A DNA stretch of 46,588 nt. It comes from Actinomycetes bacterium (lineage in GTDB: Bacteria; Actinomycetota; Actinomycetes; Propionibacteriales; Propionibacteriaceae). Under the pieces are notes generated by a model. That model saw nothing but the letters and a program-made list of their open reading frames with translations. It ran no database searches and was not told the origin of the DNA. Positions 7,271-16,268 of the stretch are shown here, piece by piece. The position numbers and the translations under genes are program-made. Numbering within the stretch: the stretch's first letter is position 1; the number at the start of each line of letters is the position of its first letter. Location: NCBI GenBank assembly GCA_023443125.1, contig JAEZVO010000011.1, positions 1 through 46,588 on the forward strand. The letters are read 5' to 3'.

Positions 7271-8134
7271 GTGGTGAGAAGCAATCCTCCCCGGCCCCGA
7301 ACCGGCCGCAGGATCATGGCGATCGCAGGGGTGCTCATGCTCCTCGGCCTGGCGGGTTGTAGCGGCCAGGGTGCGCGGTTCGGCCTGCCCGAACCAGCAT
7401 CTGAGCAGGCCCCCGCGATGGGTAACCTCTGGGTGGGGTTCTGGATTACCGCCTTGGTGATTGGCGCCTTGGTGTGGGGCCTGATCCTCTGGTCCGTCAT
7501 TCGCTACCGGCGTAAGGATGACGACGCACCCGCACCGCGGCAGACGAAGTACCACCTGCCTCTTGAACTGCTGTACACGCTCGTCCCGTTCCTCATCATC
7601 GGCGTGCTTTTCCTCTACACCGTGCGGGTGTTCGACGAAGTGCTCGACCAGAGCGAAGACCCGGACCTCGTCGTCGATGTCATCGGGCAGAAGTGGTCGT
7701 GGACGTTCAACTACCACGGCGCTGACGATCCTCAGGTGGGCGTCGATGCCCACGAGGTCGGCACCGTCGAGAAAATTCCGGAACTGTACCTTCCGGTGAA
7801 CAAGCGGGTGCGCTTCAACCTTGACTCCGCTGACGTGATCCACTCGTTCTGGGTGCCAGCGTTCTACTTCAAGATGGACGTCATCCCAGGCCATCCCAAC
7901 TCGTTCGACGTGACGCCCAACAAGGAGGGCGTCTACGACGGTAAGTGCGCCGAGCTGTGCGGCGAATTGCACGCGGCCATGATCTTCAAGGTGCACGTGG
8001 TTTCTGAAGAGGAATACGCGAAGCACGTGCAGGAGCTTGCTGCCAACCCCCAGAATGAGGGCTTGCTCCCGATGCCGCAGACCACCAAACATGTGCTGCC
8101 GGAGACGACGGCAGCGCCCAAGGAGGGCAACTGA
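7271..8134 (+). CDS. ctaC: Cytochrome c oxidase subunit II (aa3 type), lipoprotein
   Basis: This is a 287 aa subunit of the aa3 terminal oxidase. It begins with a lipoprotein signal ending LAGC at Cys30. Two TM helices follow (about 47-68 and 92-110), then the extracytoplasmic cupredoxin domain that carries the CuA centre. The CuA ligands are visible: His191 (VIHSFWVPAF), Cys226 and Cys230 in CAELCGELH, His234 and Met237. CuA receives electrons from the cytochrome c subunit QcrC. Start GTG 7271 has GGAAGG 6 nt upstream; GTG 7274 is an alternative. The stop overlaps the ctaD ATG as TGATG. Confidence 0.95.
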   Translation: MVRSNPPRPRTGRRIMAIAGVLMLLGLAGCSGQGARFGLPEPASEQAPAMGNLWVGFWITALVIGALVWGLILWSVIRYRRKDDDAPAPRQTKYHLPLELLYTLVPFLIIGVLFLYTVRVFDEVLDQSEDPDLVVDVIGQKWSWTFNYHGADDPQVGVDAHEVGTVEKIPELYLPVNKRVRFNLDSADVIHSFWVPAFYFKMDVIPGHPNSFDVTPNKEGVYDGKCAELCGELHAAMIFKVHVVSEEEYAKHVQELAANPQNEGLLPMPQTTKHVLPETTAAPKEGN

Positions 8135-9861
8135 TGAGCAGCGATAACATTGCCGCACGGACGCAGCTCGCGTCCCCTGCGACGACGAAGTCCACGCACT
8201 CGTTGGGTGCCACGGTGATGAAGTACCTGTCCACCACCGACCACAAAGTGTTGGGCAACATGTACTTCGTCACGTCCATGTTCTTCTTCTGCTTCGGTGG
8301 TGTGCTCGCTCTGGGCATCCGGGCTGAGCTCGCGAACCCCGGCATGCAGTTCGTGAACCATGAGACGTTCAACCAGTTCTTCACCATGCACGGCACCATC
8401 ATGCTGCTCATGTTCGCGACGCCCATCTTTGCCGGTTTCGCCAACGCGATGCTGCCACTGCAGCTCGGAGCACCCGACGTTGCCTTCCCGCGTCTGAACG
8501 CGTTCTCGTACTGGATCTACCTGTTCGGCTCGCTCTTGACCTGCGCCGGGTTCTTCACGAAGGAGGGCGCCGCGAGCTTCGGTTGGTTCGGCTACACGCC
8601 GCTGTCGACGTCGCTGCACTCGCCTGGGTTCGGCTCGAACTTCTGGGTGTTCGGCCTCTACGTCCTGGGCCTGTCGTCGATTCTCGGCTCGGTGAACTTC
8701 ATTACCACCATCATCTGCATGCGCGCCCCGGGCATGACCATGTTCCGTATGCCCATCTTTTCGTGGAATATTCTCGTCACCTCCATGATGGTGATCATCA
8801 CGTTCCCCGTCCTGGGTGCAGCGCTGCTGGTGCTCGGCTCCGACCGCGTGCTGGGGTCGCATATCTTCGACGCCGCATCCGGCGGCGCGATGCTCTACCA
8901 GCACCTGTTCTGGTTCTTCGGACACCCTGAGGTGTATGTGCTGGCGCTGCCGTTCTTTGGCATCATCACCGAGGTGCTGTCGGTGTTTAGCCGCAAGCCA
9001 GTGTTCGGCTACTACGGTCTGGTCTTCGCCACCTTGACCATCGGCGCACTGTCGGTGTCGGTGTGGGCACACCACATGTTCGCCACCGGCGCGGTGAGCC
9101 TGCCGTTCTTCGCGTTCATGACCTTCATGATCGCCATCCCGACGGGTGTGAAGTTCTTCAACTGGATCGGCACCATGTGGCGAGGGTCGTTGACGCTGAA
9201 CTCAGCCATGCTGTTCGCGATCGGATTCCTGGTCACCTTCCTGTTCGGTGGCCTCACCGGCATCATCCTCGCCTCGCCTGCGCTCGACTTCCAGGTGACC
9301 GACACCTACTTCGTGGTGGCTCACTTCCACTACGTGCTGTTCGGTACCGTCGTGTTCTCAACCTTCTCGGGCTTCTACTACTGGTGGCCCAAGTTCACCG
9401 GGCGCATGCTGAACGAGAAGCTCGGCCAGGCACACTTCTGGATGATCTTCATCGGCTTCCACATCACGTTCCTCGTGCAGCACTGGCTCGGCGTCGCAGG
9501 CATGCAGCGGCGTATTGCCGACTACGGTGCATGGGAAGGCTTCACCGTGCTCAACCAGGTGTCCACCTTCGGTGCGTTCTTCCTGGGCGTCTCGATGCTC
9601 CCGTTCTTCTGGAACGTGTGGATCACGCGCAAGGCGCCTAAGGTCGAAGTCAACGACCCGTGGGGCTGGGGCCGCACGCTGGAGTGGGCCACCTCGTGCC
9701 CGCCGCCTAGGCACAACTTTGATTCGCTGCCTCGCGTTCGCTCCGTGAACCCGGCCTTCGACCTGGCTCACCCCGAACTGGCTGAGGAGCCGCACGACGT
9801 CGACCCGGGCGAGCTGCTCGACGCGGACGACACCCCGGAGCTTGAGGAGGCCTCGAAGTGA
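8134..9861 (+). CDS. ctaD: Cytochrome c oxidase subunit I (heme-copper oxidase)
   Basis: This is the 575 aa catalytic subunit of aa3 oxidase, with 12 TM helices, which reduces O2 at a heme a3-CuB site and pumps protons. The visible ligands are the low-spin heme His in FFTMHGTIMLL, the CuB His with cross-linked Tyr in FGHPEVYVLALP, the paired His in VWAHHMFATG, and the heme a3 and a His in VVAHFHYVLFG. The acidic C-terminal tail of about 30 residues is a common actinobacterial extension. It is translationally coupled to ctaC upstream and ctaF downstream. Confidence 0.97.
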   Translation: MSSDNIAARTQLASPATTKSTHSLGATVMKYLSTTDHKVLGNMYFVTSMFFFCFGGVLALGIRAELANPGMQFVNHETFNQFFTMHGTIMLLMFATPIFAGFANAMLPLQLGAPDVAFPRLNAFSYWIYLFGSLLTCAGFFTKEGAASFGWFGYTPLSTSLHSPGFGSNFWVFGLYVLGLSSILGSVNFITTIICMRAPGMTMFRMPIFSWNILVTSMMVIITFPVLGAALLVLGSDRVLGSHIFDAASGGAMLYQHLFWFFGHPEVYVLALPFFGIITEVLSVFSRKPVFGYYGLVFATLTIGALSVSVWAHHMFATGAVSLPFFAFMTFMIAIPTGVKFFNWIGTMWRGSLTLNSAMLFAIGFLVTFLFGGLTGIILASPALDFQVTDTYFVVAHFHYVLFGTVVFSTFSGFYYWWPKFTGRMLNEKLGQAHFWMIFIGFHITFLVQHWLGVAGMQRRIADYGAWEGFTVLNQVSTFGAFFLGVSMLPFFWNVWITRKAPKVEVNDPWGWGRTLEWATSCPPPRHNFDSLPRVRSVNPAFDLAHPELAEEPHDVDPGELLDADDTPELEEASK

Positions 9862-10256
9862 AGACCGAATCCAGGATCTTTTGGTTCATCGCGGTCTTCT
9901 TCGCGGTGATGACACCGATCTATTGGTTCGCGAGCCAGGAGATCATCGGCACCATCGCGCTGGGCTTCACCTTCGCGCTGGGCCTCATGATTGCGGCCTT
10001 CCTCAGCTACGAGGCCAAGCACTTCGATGCTCGGCCCGAAGACAGGGAAGACGCAACCATCGAGGAAGCCGCCGGTAACTACGGATTCTTCGCGCCGAAG
10101 AGCACCTGGCCGTTCTGGTGCGCCGTGGTGGTCACCATCATTTTGCTCGGCCTGAGCGTCGAACAGTGGTGGATCACCGTGCTCGGCTTCGGCGTCGGCA
10201 TCTGGGCTGTTACAGGCTGGGTGCTGGAGTTCTACCGCGGCGACTACCAGCACTGA
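9858..10256 (+). CDS. ctaF: Cytochrome c oxidase subunit IV, actinobacterial type
   Basis: This encodes 132 aa from GTG 9858, which overlaps the ctaD stop by 4 nt. It has four predicted TM helices in two pairs (about 8-25, 29-47, 82-100 and 103-122) around a charged cytoplasmic loop with RPEDREDATIEEA. Length, topology and position after ctaD identify the actinobacterial subunit IV, an accessory subunit of the bc1-aa3 supercomplex. No redox ligands are expected or seen. Confidence 0.9.
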   Translation: MKTESRIFWFIAVFFAVMTPIYWFASQEIIGTIALGFTFALGLMIAAFLSYEAKHFDARPEDREDATIEEAAGNYGFFAPKSTWPFWCAVVVTIILLGLSVEQWWITVLGFGVGIWAVTGWVLEFYRGDYQH

Positions 10257-10265
10257 CGCCCGCGC

Positions 10266-10297
10266 GCCCTCTCGTCACCAGCTCTGGGCGAGAGGGC
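10266..10297. terminator. Hairpin at the ctaF/guaB1 convergence
   Basis: GCCCTCTCG (10266-10274) pairs with CGAGAGGGC (10289-10297) across a 14 nt loop. The right arm lies inside the last codons of guaB1, so the element may serve the plus-strand cta operon while coding on the minus strand. No U tract is seen. Confidence 0.45.
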
Positions 10298-11738
10298 GGC
10301 CTTCGTCGTAGCCAGAACCCGATTGCACGCCGACGACGGCGCGGTCAGCGAACTCATCCAGGTTGCTGGCACCAGCGTACGTGCACGACGAACGCACACC
10401 TGAGGTGATCCAGTCCAGGAGATCTTCGACGCCAGGGCGAGCCGGGTCGAGGTACATCCGTGAGCTGGAGATGCCTTCTTCGAAGAGTGACGCGCGCGCC
10501 CTGCTGAACGCCGATTGATCTTTCGTGCGGTTGCGCACGGCTCGGGCAGAGGCCATGCCGAACGATTCCTTGTAGACCCGCCCGTCATGGTCGTGCTTGA
10601 GGTAGCCGGTGGACTCGTAGGTGCCGGCGAACCAGGATCCGATCATCACTGACCCCGCGCCTGCGGCGAGCGCGAGGGCGACGTCACGTGGATGACGGAT
10701 GCCACCGTCGGCCCAGACAGCCTTGCCGAGCTCTCGGGCGGCGATGCTGCAGTCGAGCACCGCAGAGAACTGGGGGCGCCCCACGCCGGTCTGCATGCGG
10801 GTGGTGCACATCGCCCCGGGGCCGACACCCACCTTGCAGATGTCAGCGCCTGCCTCGACGAGGTCGCGCACGCCCTCAGACGTGACGACGTTGCCTGCGA
10901 CGATCAGCACGTGTCGCCCAGTCTGGGCGGCGTACTCGTCGCGTACGTCACGGGCGACGCCGAGCGCCTGAATCATCTTCTCCTGGTGGCCATGTGCGGT
11001 GTCCATCACGAGCACATCAGCGCCCGCCTCAAGGGCGGCACGCACCTTGGCCGAGATATCACCGTTGATCCCGACGGCGACGCCTGCACGCAGGCGTCCG
11101 TCGGCGTCAAGCGCGGGGGAGTAGATCGTCGCACGCAGGGCTCCCTTAGGAGTGATCACGCCGACGAGAGCTTCGTCCTCGTCGATGGCGACGGCCAGAT
11201 CCTGGTGCGTGGAGGAGAGGAGGTTGAATACCTCTTCCGGGGCCATCGAAGGGCTTACGGTGGTGATGTCGGTGGTCATCACATCCTTGGCCTGTGCGAA
11301 GCGGTCAGCGTTCTCCGCAGGGCCAGGGTGCACCAGACCGACCACGCGCCCTTCATCGACGACGACAGCGACGCCGTGGGCACGCTTCTGGATGAGGCTG
11401 AGCGTTTCAGCATTCGTAGTGGTGGGGGAGACAGTGACCGCGGTGTCGAAGATGGGGTGGGCCCGCTTCACCTTGCCGATGGACTTGGCGACGACGTCGA
11501 TGGGGATGTCCTGCGGGAACACCGCAAGGCCGCCGCGCCTCGCCATCGTTTCCGCCATTCGACGCCCGGACACCGCGGTCATGTTCGCGGCGACGAGGGG
11601 CGTTGGGGTGGCGAGCCCGTCGGTGGAGGTGAGGTCTACGTCGAGGCGCGACGAGACGCCGGAACGGCTGGGCACCATGAACACATCGGAGTAGGTGAGG
11701 TCATGGATGGGCTGAGTCAAAAAACGCACGCTGCCCAT
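10275..11738 (-). CDS. guaB1: GuaB1-family IMP dehydrogenase-related protein, probable GMP reductase
   Basis: This encodes 487 aa with the IMPDH/GMPR fold. It has an N-terminal barrel segment (DLTYSDVFMVPSRS), two CBS domains inserted at about 95-215, and then the catalytic barrel. The catalytic Cys loop reads GPGAMCTTRMQTGVG and the substrate-binding block reads WADGGIRHPRDVALAL. The C-terminus ends RSSCTYAGASNLDEF, which is characteristic of the GuaB1 subgroup. Work on mycobacterial GuaB1 showed that this subgroup reduces GMP to IMP rather than oxidising IMP, so I call it a GMP reductase by family. It is transcribed from its own start after the qcr terminator and is not part of the respiratory operon. 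Confidence 0.85.
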   Translation of the reverse strand: MGSVRFLTQPIHDLTYSDVFMVPSRSGVSSRLDVDLTSTDGLATPTPLVAANMTAVSGRRMAETMARRGGLAVFPQDIPIDVVAKSIGKVKRAHPIFDTAVTVSPTTTNAETLSLIQKRAHGVAVVVDEGRVVGLVHPGPAENADRFAQAKDVMTTDITTVSPSMAPEEVFNLLSSTHQDLAVAIDEDEALVGVITPKGALRATIYSPALDADGRLRAGVAVGINGDISAKVRAALEAGADVLVMDTAHGHQEKMIQALGVARDVRDEYAAQTGRHVLIVAGNVVTSEGVRDLVEAGADICKVGVGPGAMCTTRMQTGVGRPQFSAVLDCSIAARELGKAVWADGGIRHPRDVALALAAGAGSVMIGSWFAGTYESTGYLKHDHDGRVYKESFGMASARAVRNRTKDQSAFSRARASLFEEGISSSRMYLDPARPGVEDLLDWITSGVRSSCTYAGASNLDEFADRAVVGVQSGSGYDEGRPLAQSW

Positions 11739-11759
11739 TATGGCAGCGCAGGCAAAGAC

Positions 11760-11801
11760 AGATCAGGTTCGTGGCGGGTCTACCCACCACGAACCTGATC
11801 T
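11760..11801 (-). terminator. Long hairpin terminator of the ctaE-qcrCAB operon
   Basis: A perfect 15 bp stem, AGATCAGGTTCGTGG (11760-11774) with its complement at 11787-11801, has a GGGT/ACCC inner pairing. On the minus strand it is followed by TGTCTTTG. It sits 20 nt after the qcrB stop and ahead of guaB1. Confidence 0.8.
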
Positions 11802-11820
11802 ATCGTGCAGACGGAACGCC

Positions 11821-13509
11821 TCAGCGCTCTAGCGCCGGCGTATCTGAATCGTCATCGTCGTGATGCGCGTCCTCGATTTCGCTGCGCGTCGGCTTCGGAA
11901 TGTCGTGACCGAGATACCACCTCGAGATGGCCGCACGGAACTTCGAGACCTTCGCCGGACCCTCAACACCGAGCGGCGAGGTGCCGTCGTCGGCCTCCAC
12001 AGCCTCGTACTGCGCGTGCTGGGTGAGCGCGTAGGCTTCGCCTTGCGAGATCTCGACGTGGTCCTCGTAGTAACGGCCTTCCGGTGTGCGGACGATCTGG
12101 CCCGACTCAGAGCCGTGCAGGACGCGTTCACGGTCGTTGCGCTGCAGTGACAGGCACACGCGCTTAGTCACGATGAACGCTACGACGGGGCCGATAAGCA
12201 GCAGCCATTGCAGGGCGATCGTGATCGCATTCAGGTTGAGGTTGAAGCGGATAGCGATGATGTCGTTCGAGCCGCCCAGCCACATCACGGCGTACGCCGT
12301 CATGCCCGCCACACCGAGTGCGGTGCGCGTCGGAGCATTGCGCGGGCGGTCCAGGATGTGGTGCTCGCGGTCGTCGCCCGTGATCCAGCGTTCCACGAAC
12401 GGCCACAACGCCAGCAGTGTGAACAACACGGTGAGTCCGCCCACACCAGGGATGAACACGTTCCAGCTCCACGTGGTGTGGCCGATGTGCCACTCCCAGT
12501 TGGGCATGATGCGCACAAAGCCCTCGGCGAAGCCCATGTACCAGTCCGGCTGAGAACCGGCGGTCACCTTGGCCGGGTCGTACGGGCCGTAGAGCCACAC
12601 GGGGTTGATCTGGAAGAGACCACCGAAGAGCACCATGGTGCCGAAGACGATGAAGAAGAAACCGCCAGCCTTCGCCGCGTAGACGGGGAACATGGGGTAG
12701 CCGACGACGTTGTTCTGCGTGCGGCCGGGGCCGGGGTACTGGGTGTGCTTGTGGTACACCAGCAGCGTCATGTGCGCACCGATGAGTGCGAGCAGCAGGC
12801 CAGGGATCAGCAGAATGTGCGCCATGTACAGACGCGAGATGATCATGTCGCCTGGGAACTCGCCGTTGAAGAGGAAGAACTCCACCCAGGTGCCCACGAG
12901 CGGAATCGACCGGATGAGGCCGTCGGCGAAGCGCAGGCCGGTGCCAGACAGCAGATCATCGGGCAGCGAGTAGCCGGAGAAGCCGGCGAGCAGCGACAGG
13001 CCCAGAAGACCGACGCCAATGAGCCAGTTGATCTCACGCGGCTTGCGGAACGCGCCGGTGAAGAACACACGCAGCGCATGCACCGTCGCAGCGGCGACGA
13101 ACAGCAGTGCCGACCAGTGGTGCACCTGGCGGAGCAGGAGGCCACCTCGCACGTCGAAGCTGATGTTCAACGTCGACTCGAAGGCCTGAGAGATGGCGAT
13201 GCCCTTCATCGGCTGGTAGGAGCCGTCGTAGATGACCTCGGCCATCGACGGCTTGAACCAGATGGTGAGGAACACGCCGGTCAGTAGGCAGATGATGAAG
13301 GTGTAGAGCGCGATCTCGCCCAGGAGGAAGCTCCAGTGGTCGGGGAAGACCTTGCGCAGGCCGAACTTGGCGATCTTGCCGAGGCCCATGCGCTGGTCAG
13401 CCCAGTCCGCCAGCCCGCCAGCGGGGTGCTTGGTCGAGTGCTCGGCAGGACGCGGCTCGAGGTTCGTGCTGGCCTCGTCCTCAACCGTCATGGTGGTGGG
13501 CTTGGCCAT
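11821..13509 (-). CDS. qcrB: Cytochrome bc1 complex cytochrome b subunit
   Basis: This is a 562 aa membrane subunit of the actinobacterial bc1 complex that carries hemes bL and bH and the quinol oxidation and reduction sites. It has eight TM helices in the cytochrome b core, with heme His residues in VHHWSALLFVAAATVHALRV and AHILLIPGLLLALIGAH-like segments, and the quinol-site motif PEWY in variant form (QPDWYMGF). About 130 extra C-terminal residues form the usual actinobacterial cytoplasmic tail, rich in Asp and Glu. The ATG at 13509 overlaps the qcrA stop as TGATG; a GTG 3 nt upstream is the alternative. It is the last gene of the operon, before the hairpin at 11760. Confidence 0.95.
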   Translation of the reverse strand: MAKPTTMTVEDEASTNLEPRPAEHSTKHPAGGLADWADQRMGLGKIAKFGLRKVFPDHWSFLLGEIALYTFIICLLTGVFLTIWFKPSMAEVIYDGSYQPMKGIAISQAFESTLNISFDVRGGLLLRQVHHWSALLFVAAATVHALRVFFTGAFRKPREINWLIGVGLLGLSLLAGFSGYSLPDDLLSGTGLRFADGLIRSIPLVGTWVEFFLFNGEFPGDMIISRLYMAHILLIPGLLLALIGAHMTLLVYHKHTQYPGPGRTQNNVVGYPMFPVYAAKAGGFFFIVFGTMVLFGGLFQINPVWLYGPYDPAKVTAGSQPDWYMGFAEGFVRIMPNWEWHIGHTTWSWNVFIPGVGGLTVLFTLLALWPFVERWITGDDREHHILDRPRNAPTRTALGVAGMTAYAVMWLGGSNDIIAIRFNLNLNAITIALQWLLLIGPVVAFIVTKRVCLSLQRNDRERVLHGSESGQIVRTPEGRYYEDHVEISQGEAYALTQHAQYEAVEADDGTSPLGVEGPAKVSKFRAAISRWYLGHDIPKPTRSEIEDAHHDDDDSDTPALER

Positions 13510-14636
13510 CACTGGTCACCATCCTTGTAGTCGTGGCGGGAGTCGCGCTCGAAGTAGCTCGGGCCGACGGGAACGGTGAAGTCACCACGGGCGACGAGGT
13601 AGCCGTCCTCGTTCACCGTGATGGGGAGCTGGGGTAGCGCACGGGCCGCCGGTCCGAACACGACGACGCCGGAGTTGCCGAGGTCGAAGGTGGACTGGTG
13701 GCACGGGCACAACAGATGGTGCGTCTGGCGTTCCCACAGCGAGATGGGGCAGCCGACGTGGGTGCAGATCTTCGAGTACGCCAGGATGCCGGAGACGTGC
13801 CAGTCCTTGCGAGACTCGGGGATCTTGATGTCGTTCGGGTCCATGCGCACGATCACGATGGCGGCCTTGGCCTTCTCCTGATGGCCTTCGGTGCCATGCA
13901 GGGCGTCCTCGTCGTGGTGCTTGCCGTCTTCGTCAACCCAGCCGTGCAGGTTCGACGGTTCAGCGTTGACCAGCTGACCGATCTCGAGGTCGGAGGCCTT
14001 GATGGGGCGCCAGGTCTCGTCGTTGACGAGCATGACTTCCTTCTCCGGCGCAGCGGCGAACAGCGTCTTCTCGATCGTTTCCTTGCGGTGCTTGCTCGTC
14101 GGCCAGGGGCCCATGTCGGCAAGGGTCACGACGGCGGGCAGGGCCGCGAAGCCGATGGCGCCGCCGAGCGCACCGAGGATGAGCGGGCGGCGCTTCACGT
14201 TCGATTCCTCAACGCCCTGGTTGAACACCTCGATGGCGGCCTGTCGGGTGTCCTCATCCGACGCGGCCGAGTGGCGTTCTTCCTGGATCTCGTGGTCGCC
14301 CATGAGCGCACGCGCCCACTGCACGACAGCGAGCCCGATGAGCAGGATGCCCAGGCCGAGGGTGAGCCCCAATCCGACATTGTGGGCGTTCGCGTGCAGG
14401 AAGCTCACACCCGCAAATTCGATGTTGATCCGAGTGCCGCGGGGGACCGCAAAGTAGATCACGAGGTTGCAGATGGCTAGGACCGGGACAGCAGCCAGCA
14501 TCATCAAGATGGCGCCGTACGCGCGGTTGCCAGCACCCTTATCGACGTCGGTGTAGCGCTCGACGTGCTCCTCAATGCCCGGATTGTCGACGACGTGGTC
14601 GGTCGTCGGGTCTACTACGGGGTGATTGTTGCTCAT
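13509..14636 (-). CDS. qcrA: Cytochrome bc1 complex Rieske iron-sulfur subunit
   Basis: This encodes 375 aa. Three TM helices (about 45-65, 85-110 and 160-185) precede the C-terminal Rieske domain, the actinobacterial form that is longer than the single-TM type. The [2Fe-2S] ligands are in CTHVGCP and CPCHQS, giving the Cys-His/Cys-His pair. It transfers electrons from quinol to the diheme cytochrome QcrC. The ATG at 14636 is chosen because it overlaps the qcrC stop as ATGA. Longer reading in this frame runs through qcrC. Confidence 0.95.
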   Translation of the reverse strand: MSNNHPVVDPTTDHVVDNPGIEEHVERYTDVDKGAGNRAYGAILMMLAAVPVLAICNLVIYFAVPRGTRINIEFAGVSFLHANAHNVGLGLTLGLGILLIGLAVVQWARALMGDHEIQEERHSAASDEDTRQAAIEVFNQGVEESNVKRRPLILGALGGAIGFAALPAVVTLADMGPWPTSKHRKETIEKTLFAAAPEKEVMLVNDETWRPIKASDLEIGQLVNAEPSNLHGWVDEDGKHHDEDALHGTEGHQEKAKAAIVIVRMDPNDIKIPESRKDWHVSGILAYSKICTHVGCPISLWERQTHHLLCPCHQSTFDLGNSGVVVFGPAARALPQLPITVNEDGYLVARGDFTVPVGPSYFERDSRHDYKDGDQ

Positions 14637-15433
14637 CGGGCGCGAGCTCCCTTCTTCGCAATCCAGCCGGCGGCAATGGACAGCCCGCCGATGCCGAGAA
14701 TGAAGATCCACAGACCTTCACTGACCGGGCCATTGTCGCCCATACCGAGTCCGCCATAGCGAGGCTGCTCGTGGACCTCGTCCAGGTAGCCGATGATGGC
14801 GCGGACGTCGTCGTCGTGGAGCACTTCCTTGCTGAACGTGGGCATTTGCTGCGGGCCAGAGCGCACAGCCTCCCAGATGTGGACCGAGCTCGTGTTGGAG
14901 AGGTTCGGTGCCTTCTTGCCCTCAGGCATGGCACCGCCGCCGCCGATGATGCCGTGGCAGGCGGAGCAGTTGGCGCGGAACAGCGAGCCGCCGTGCGCGA
15001 TCTCCTCTTCGGTGAGGCCTTCGGGGTCGTACTGGCTCTTCTCCGGAATCGCGGGGCCGGGGCCGAGCGAGGCCACGTAGGCCGCGACGGCGTCGATCTG
15101 CTCCTGGGAGTACGCCACTTCCTTCGTCGGGATCTGGGCCTCTTCCTTGACAGCCGGCATGCGCCCGGTGCCCATTTGGAAATCGACGGATGCGGCGCCG
15201 ACGCCGATCAGTGACGGGCCGCGGGAGAGCCCTTCACCGTTCAAGCCGTGGCAGGACGCGCACGAGGTTTCAAAGATGGCCTTGCCCTCGGCGATTTGCT
15301 GGGTCATCTGCGTGTCCGCAGAGCTCGGCGCGGGGGCTACCGACGCGTACGCTACGCCGACGACGAGTAGAGCCACGATCAGCAGCCAGGGGCGGGCGAA
15401 GGCCTTGCGGTTGCGCTTGCGTTGAGTGCTCAA
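14633..15433 (-). CDS. qcrC: Cytochrome bc1 complex diheme cytochrome c subunit
   Basis: This is a 266 aa membrane-anchored protein with two c-type heme sites, CASCHG (near 56-61) and CSACHG (near 156-161). It has an N-terminal signal/TM helix (about 13-30) and a C-terminal TM anchor (about 238-260) ending in KKGARAR. In actinobacteria the diheme QcrC replaces a soluble cytochrome c and passes electrons directly to CuA of CtaC. The stop overlaps the qcrA ATG by 4 nt. Confidence 0.96.
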   Translation of the reverse strand: MSTQRKRNRKAFARPWLLIVALLVVGVAYASVAPAPSSADTQMTQQIAEGKAIFETSCASCHGLNGEGLSRGPSLIGVGAASVDFQMGTGRMPAVKEEAQIPTKEVAYSQEQIDAVAAYVASLGPGPAIPEKSQYDPEGLTEEEIAHGGSLFRANCSACHGIIGGGGAMPEGKKAPNLSNTSSVHIWEAVRSGPQQMPTFSKEVLHDDDVRAIIGYLDEVHEQPRYGGLGMGDNGPVSEGLWIFILGIGGLSIAAGWIAKKGARAR

Positions 15434-15452
15434 GACGATGCTCCTGATTCCG

Positions 15453-16181
15453 TCAGCGGAGGAAGTAAATCACACCGAACAAGACGATCCAGATGACGTC
15501 CACGAAGTGCCAGTAGTAGGACACGACGTGGGCGCCGACCGTTTGTTCATGGGTGTGCGTGCGGGTCATGTACGAACGGGCGAGCACGTACCAGAAGGCG
15601 ATGATGCCGCCCAGCACGTGGAGCCCGTGGAAGCCCGTGGCGAGGAAGAATGCAGACCAGTACTGGTTGGTTTGAATGGTGAAGCCCTCGGAGAACAGGT
15701 TGAAGTACTCCCACACCTGTCCGGAGATGAACACCGTGCCCAGGAACGCAGTGATGATGAAGCCCTGGCGCATGCCCATCTTCATGGGGTTCACCCACGA
15801 GCCATTCACACGGCCTGCGCTGGCCGCGTTGGCTGCGAACTGGCAGAAGAACGAGCTCAACACCAAGATGGCCGTGTTGATGGACGCGAACGTCACATCG
15901 TGGTGTGACGACTCGGTGTACCACATGGCTGTCTCGGGGGAGGCAGCGAGTTCGTTCGTCGTGTTGCGAAGCATGAAGTACGCGGCGAACAGTGCCGCGA
16001 AGAACATCAGCTCGCTGGACAACCACACCCACACGCCAATCGAGACCATGTCAGGGCGTCCCTTGGGTGAGTTCAGCCTGGACGGGGAGACTTCGTGCAA
16101 GGCGCCAGACGGGATCGCCGTCGGTTCCTTGGATGCTGCATTCGTGACCACGTGGTCATTATTGCCGTAAAAGTGCGTCAC
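15453..16181 (-). CDS. ctaE: Cytochrome c oxidase subunit III
   Basis: This is a 242 aa subunit III of the aa3 oxidase, first gene of the ctaE-qcrCAB operon. It has a polar N-terminal 50 residues and then five TM helices of the COX3 core. Conserved blocks are RPDMVSIGVWVWLSSELMFF near the start of the core, FLATGFHGLHVLGG, and SYYWHFVDVIWIVLF at the C-terminus. The start is GTG 16181. There is no clear Shine-Dalgarno sequence, and a TAACAA box lies 6 nt upstream. The 19 bp gap to qcrC implies co-transcription. Confidence 0.95.
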   Translation of the reverse strand: MTHFYGNNDHVVTNAASKEPTAIPSGALHEVSPSRLNSPKGRPDMVSIGVWVWLSSELMFFAALFAAYFMLRNTTNELAASPETAMWYTESSHHDVTFASINTAILVLSSFFCQFAANAASAGRVNGSWVNPMKMGMRQGFIITAFLGTVFISGQVWEYFNLFSEGFTIQTNQYWSAFFLATGFHGLHVLGGIIAFWYVLARSYMTRTHTHEQTVGAHVVSYYWHFVDVIWIVLFGVIYFLR

Positions 16182-16203
16182 GTCACGTTGTTAGGTGACC
16201 CCG

Positions 16204-16216
16204 GCTCAAAATGAGC
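16204..16216. promoter_or_regulatory. Small dyad in the ctaE/ctaG divergent promoter region
   Basis: GCTCA-AAA-TGAGC is a 5 bp-arm palindrome in the 87 bp between divergent ctaE and ctaG. A CATAAT-type -10 sequence is close by at 16229-16234. It could be an operator, but it is short. Confidence 0.2.
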
Positions 16217-16268
16217 GATAACCTTTTGCCATAATGACACGCACCTCACCCACGCGAGGCTAATAACT

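Noticed and set aside
7933..9075. 380-codon minus-strand frame opposite ctaC/ctaD
   Set aside because: It is antisense to two strongly conserved oxidase genes and consists of His/Glu/Arg-rich filler.
12208..13287. 359-codon plus-strand frame opposite qcrB
   Set aside because: It is a shadow of qcrB with His/Asp/Glu/Arg-rich sequence and no start signal.
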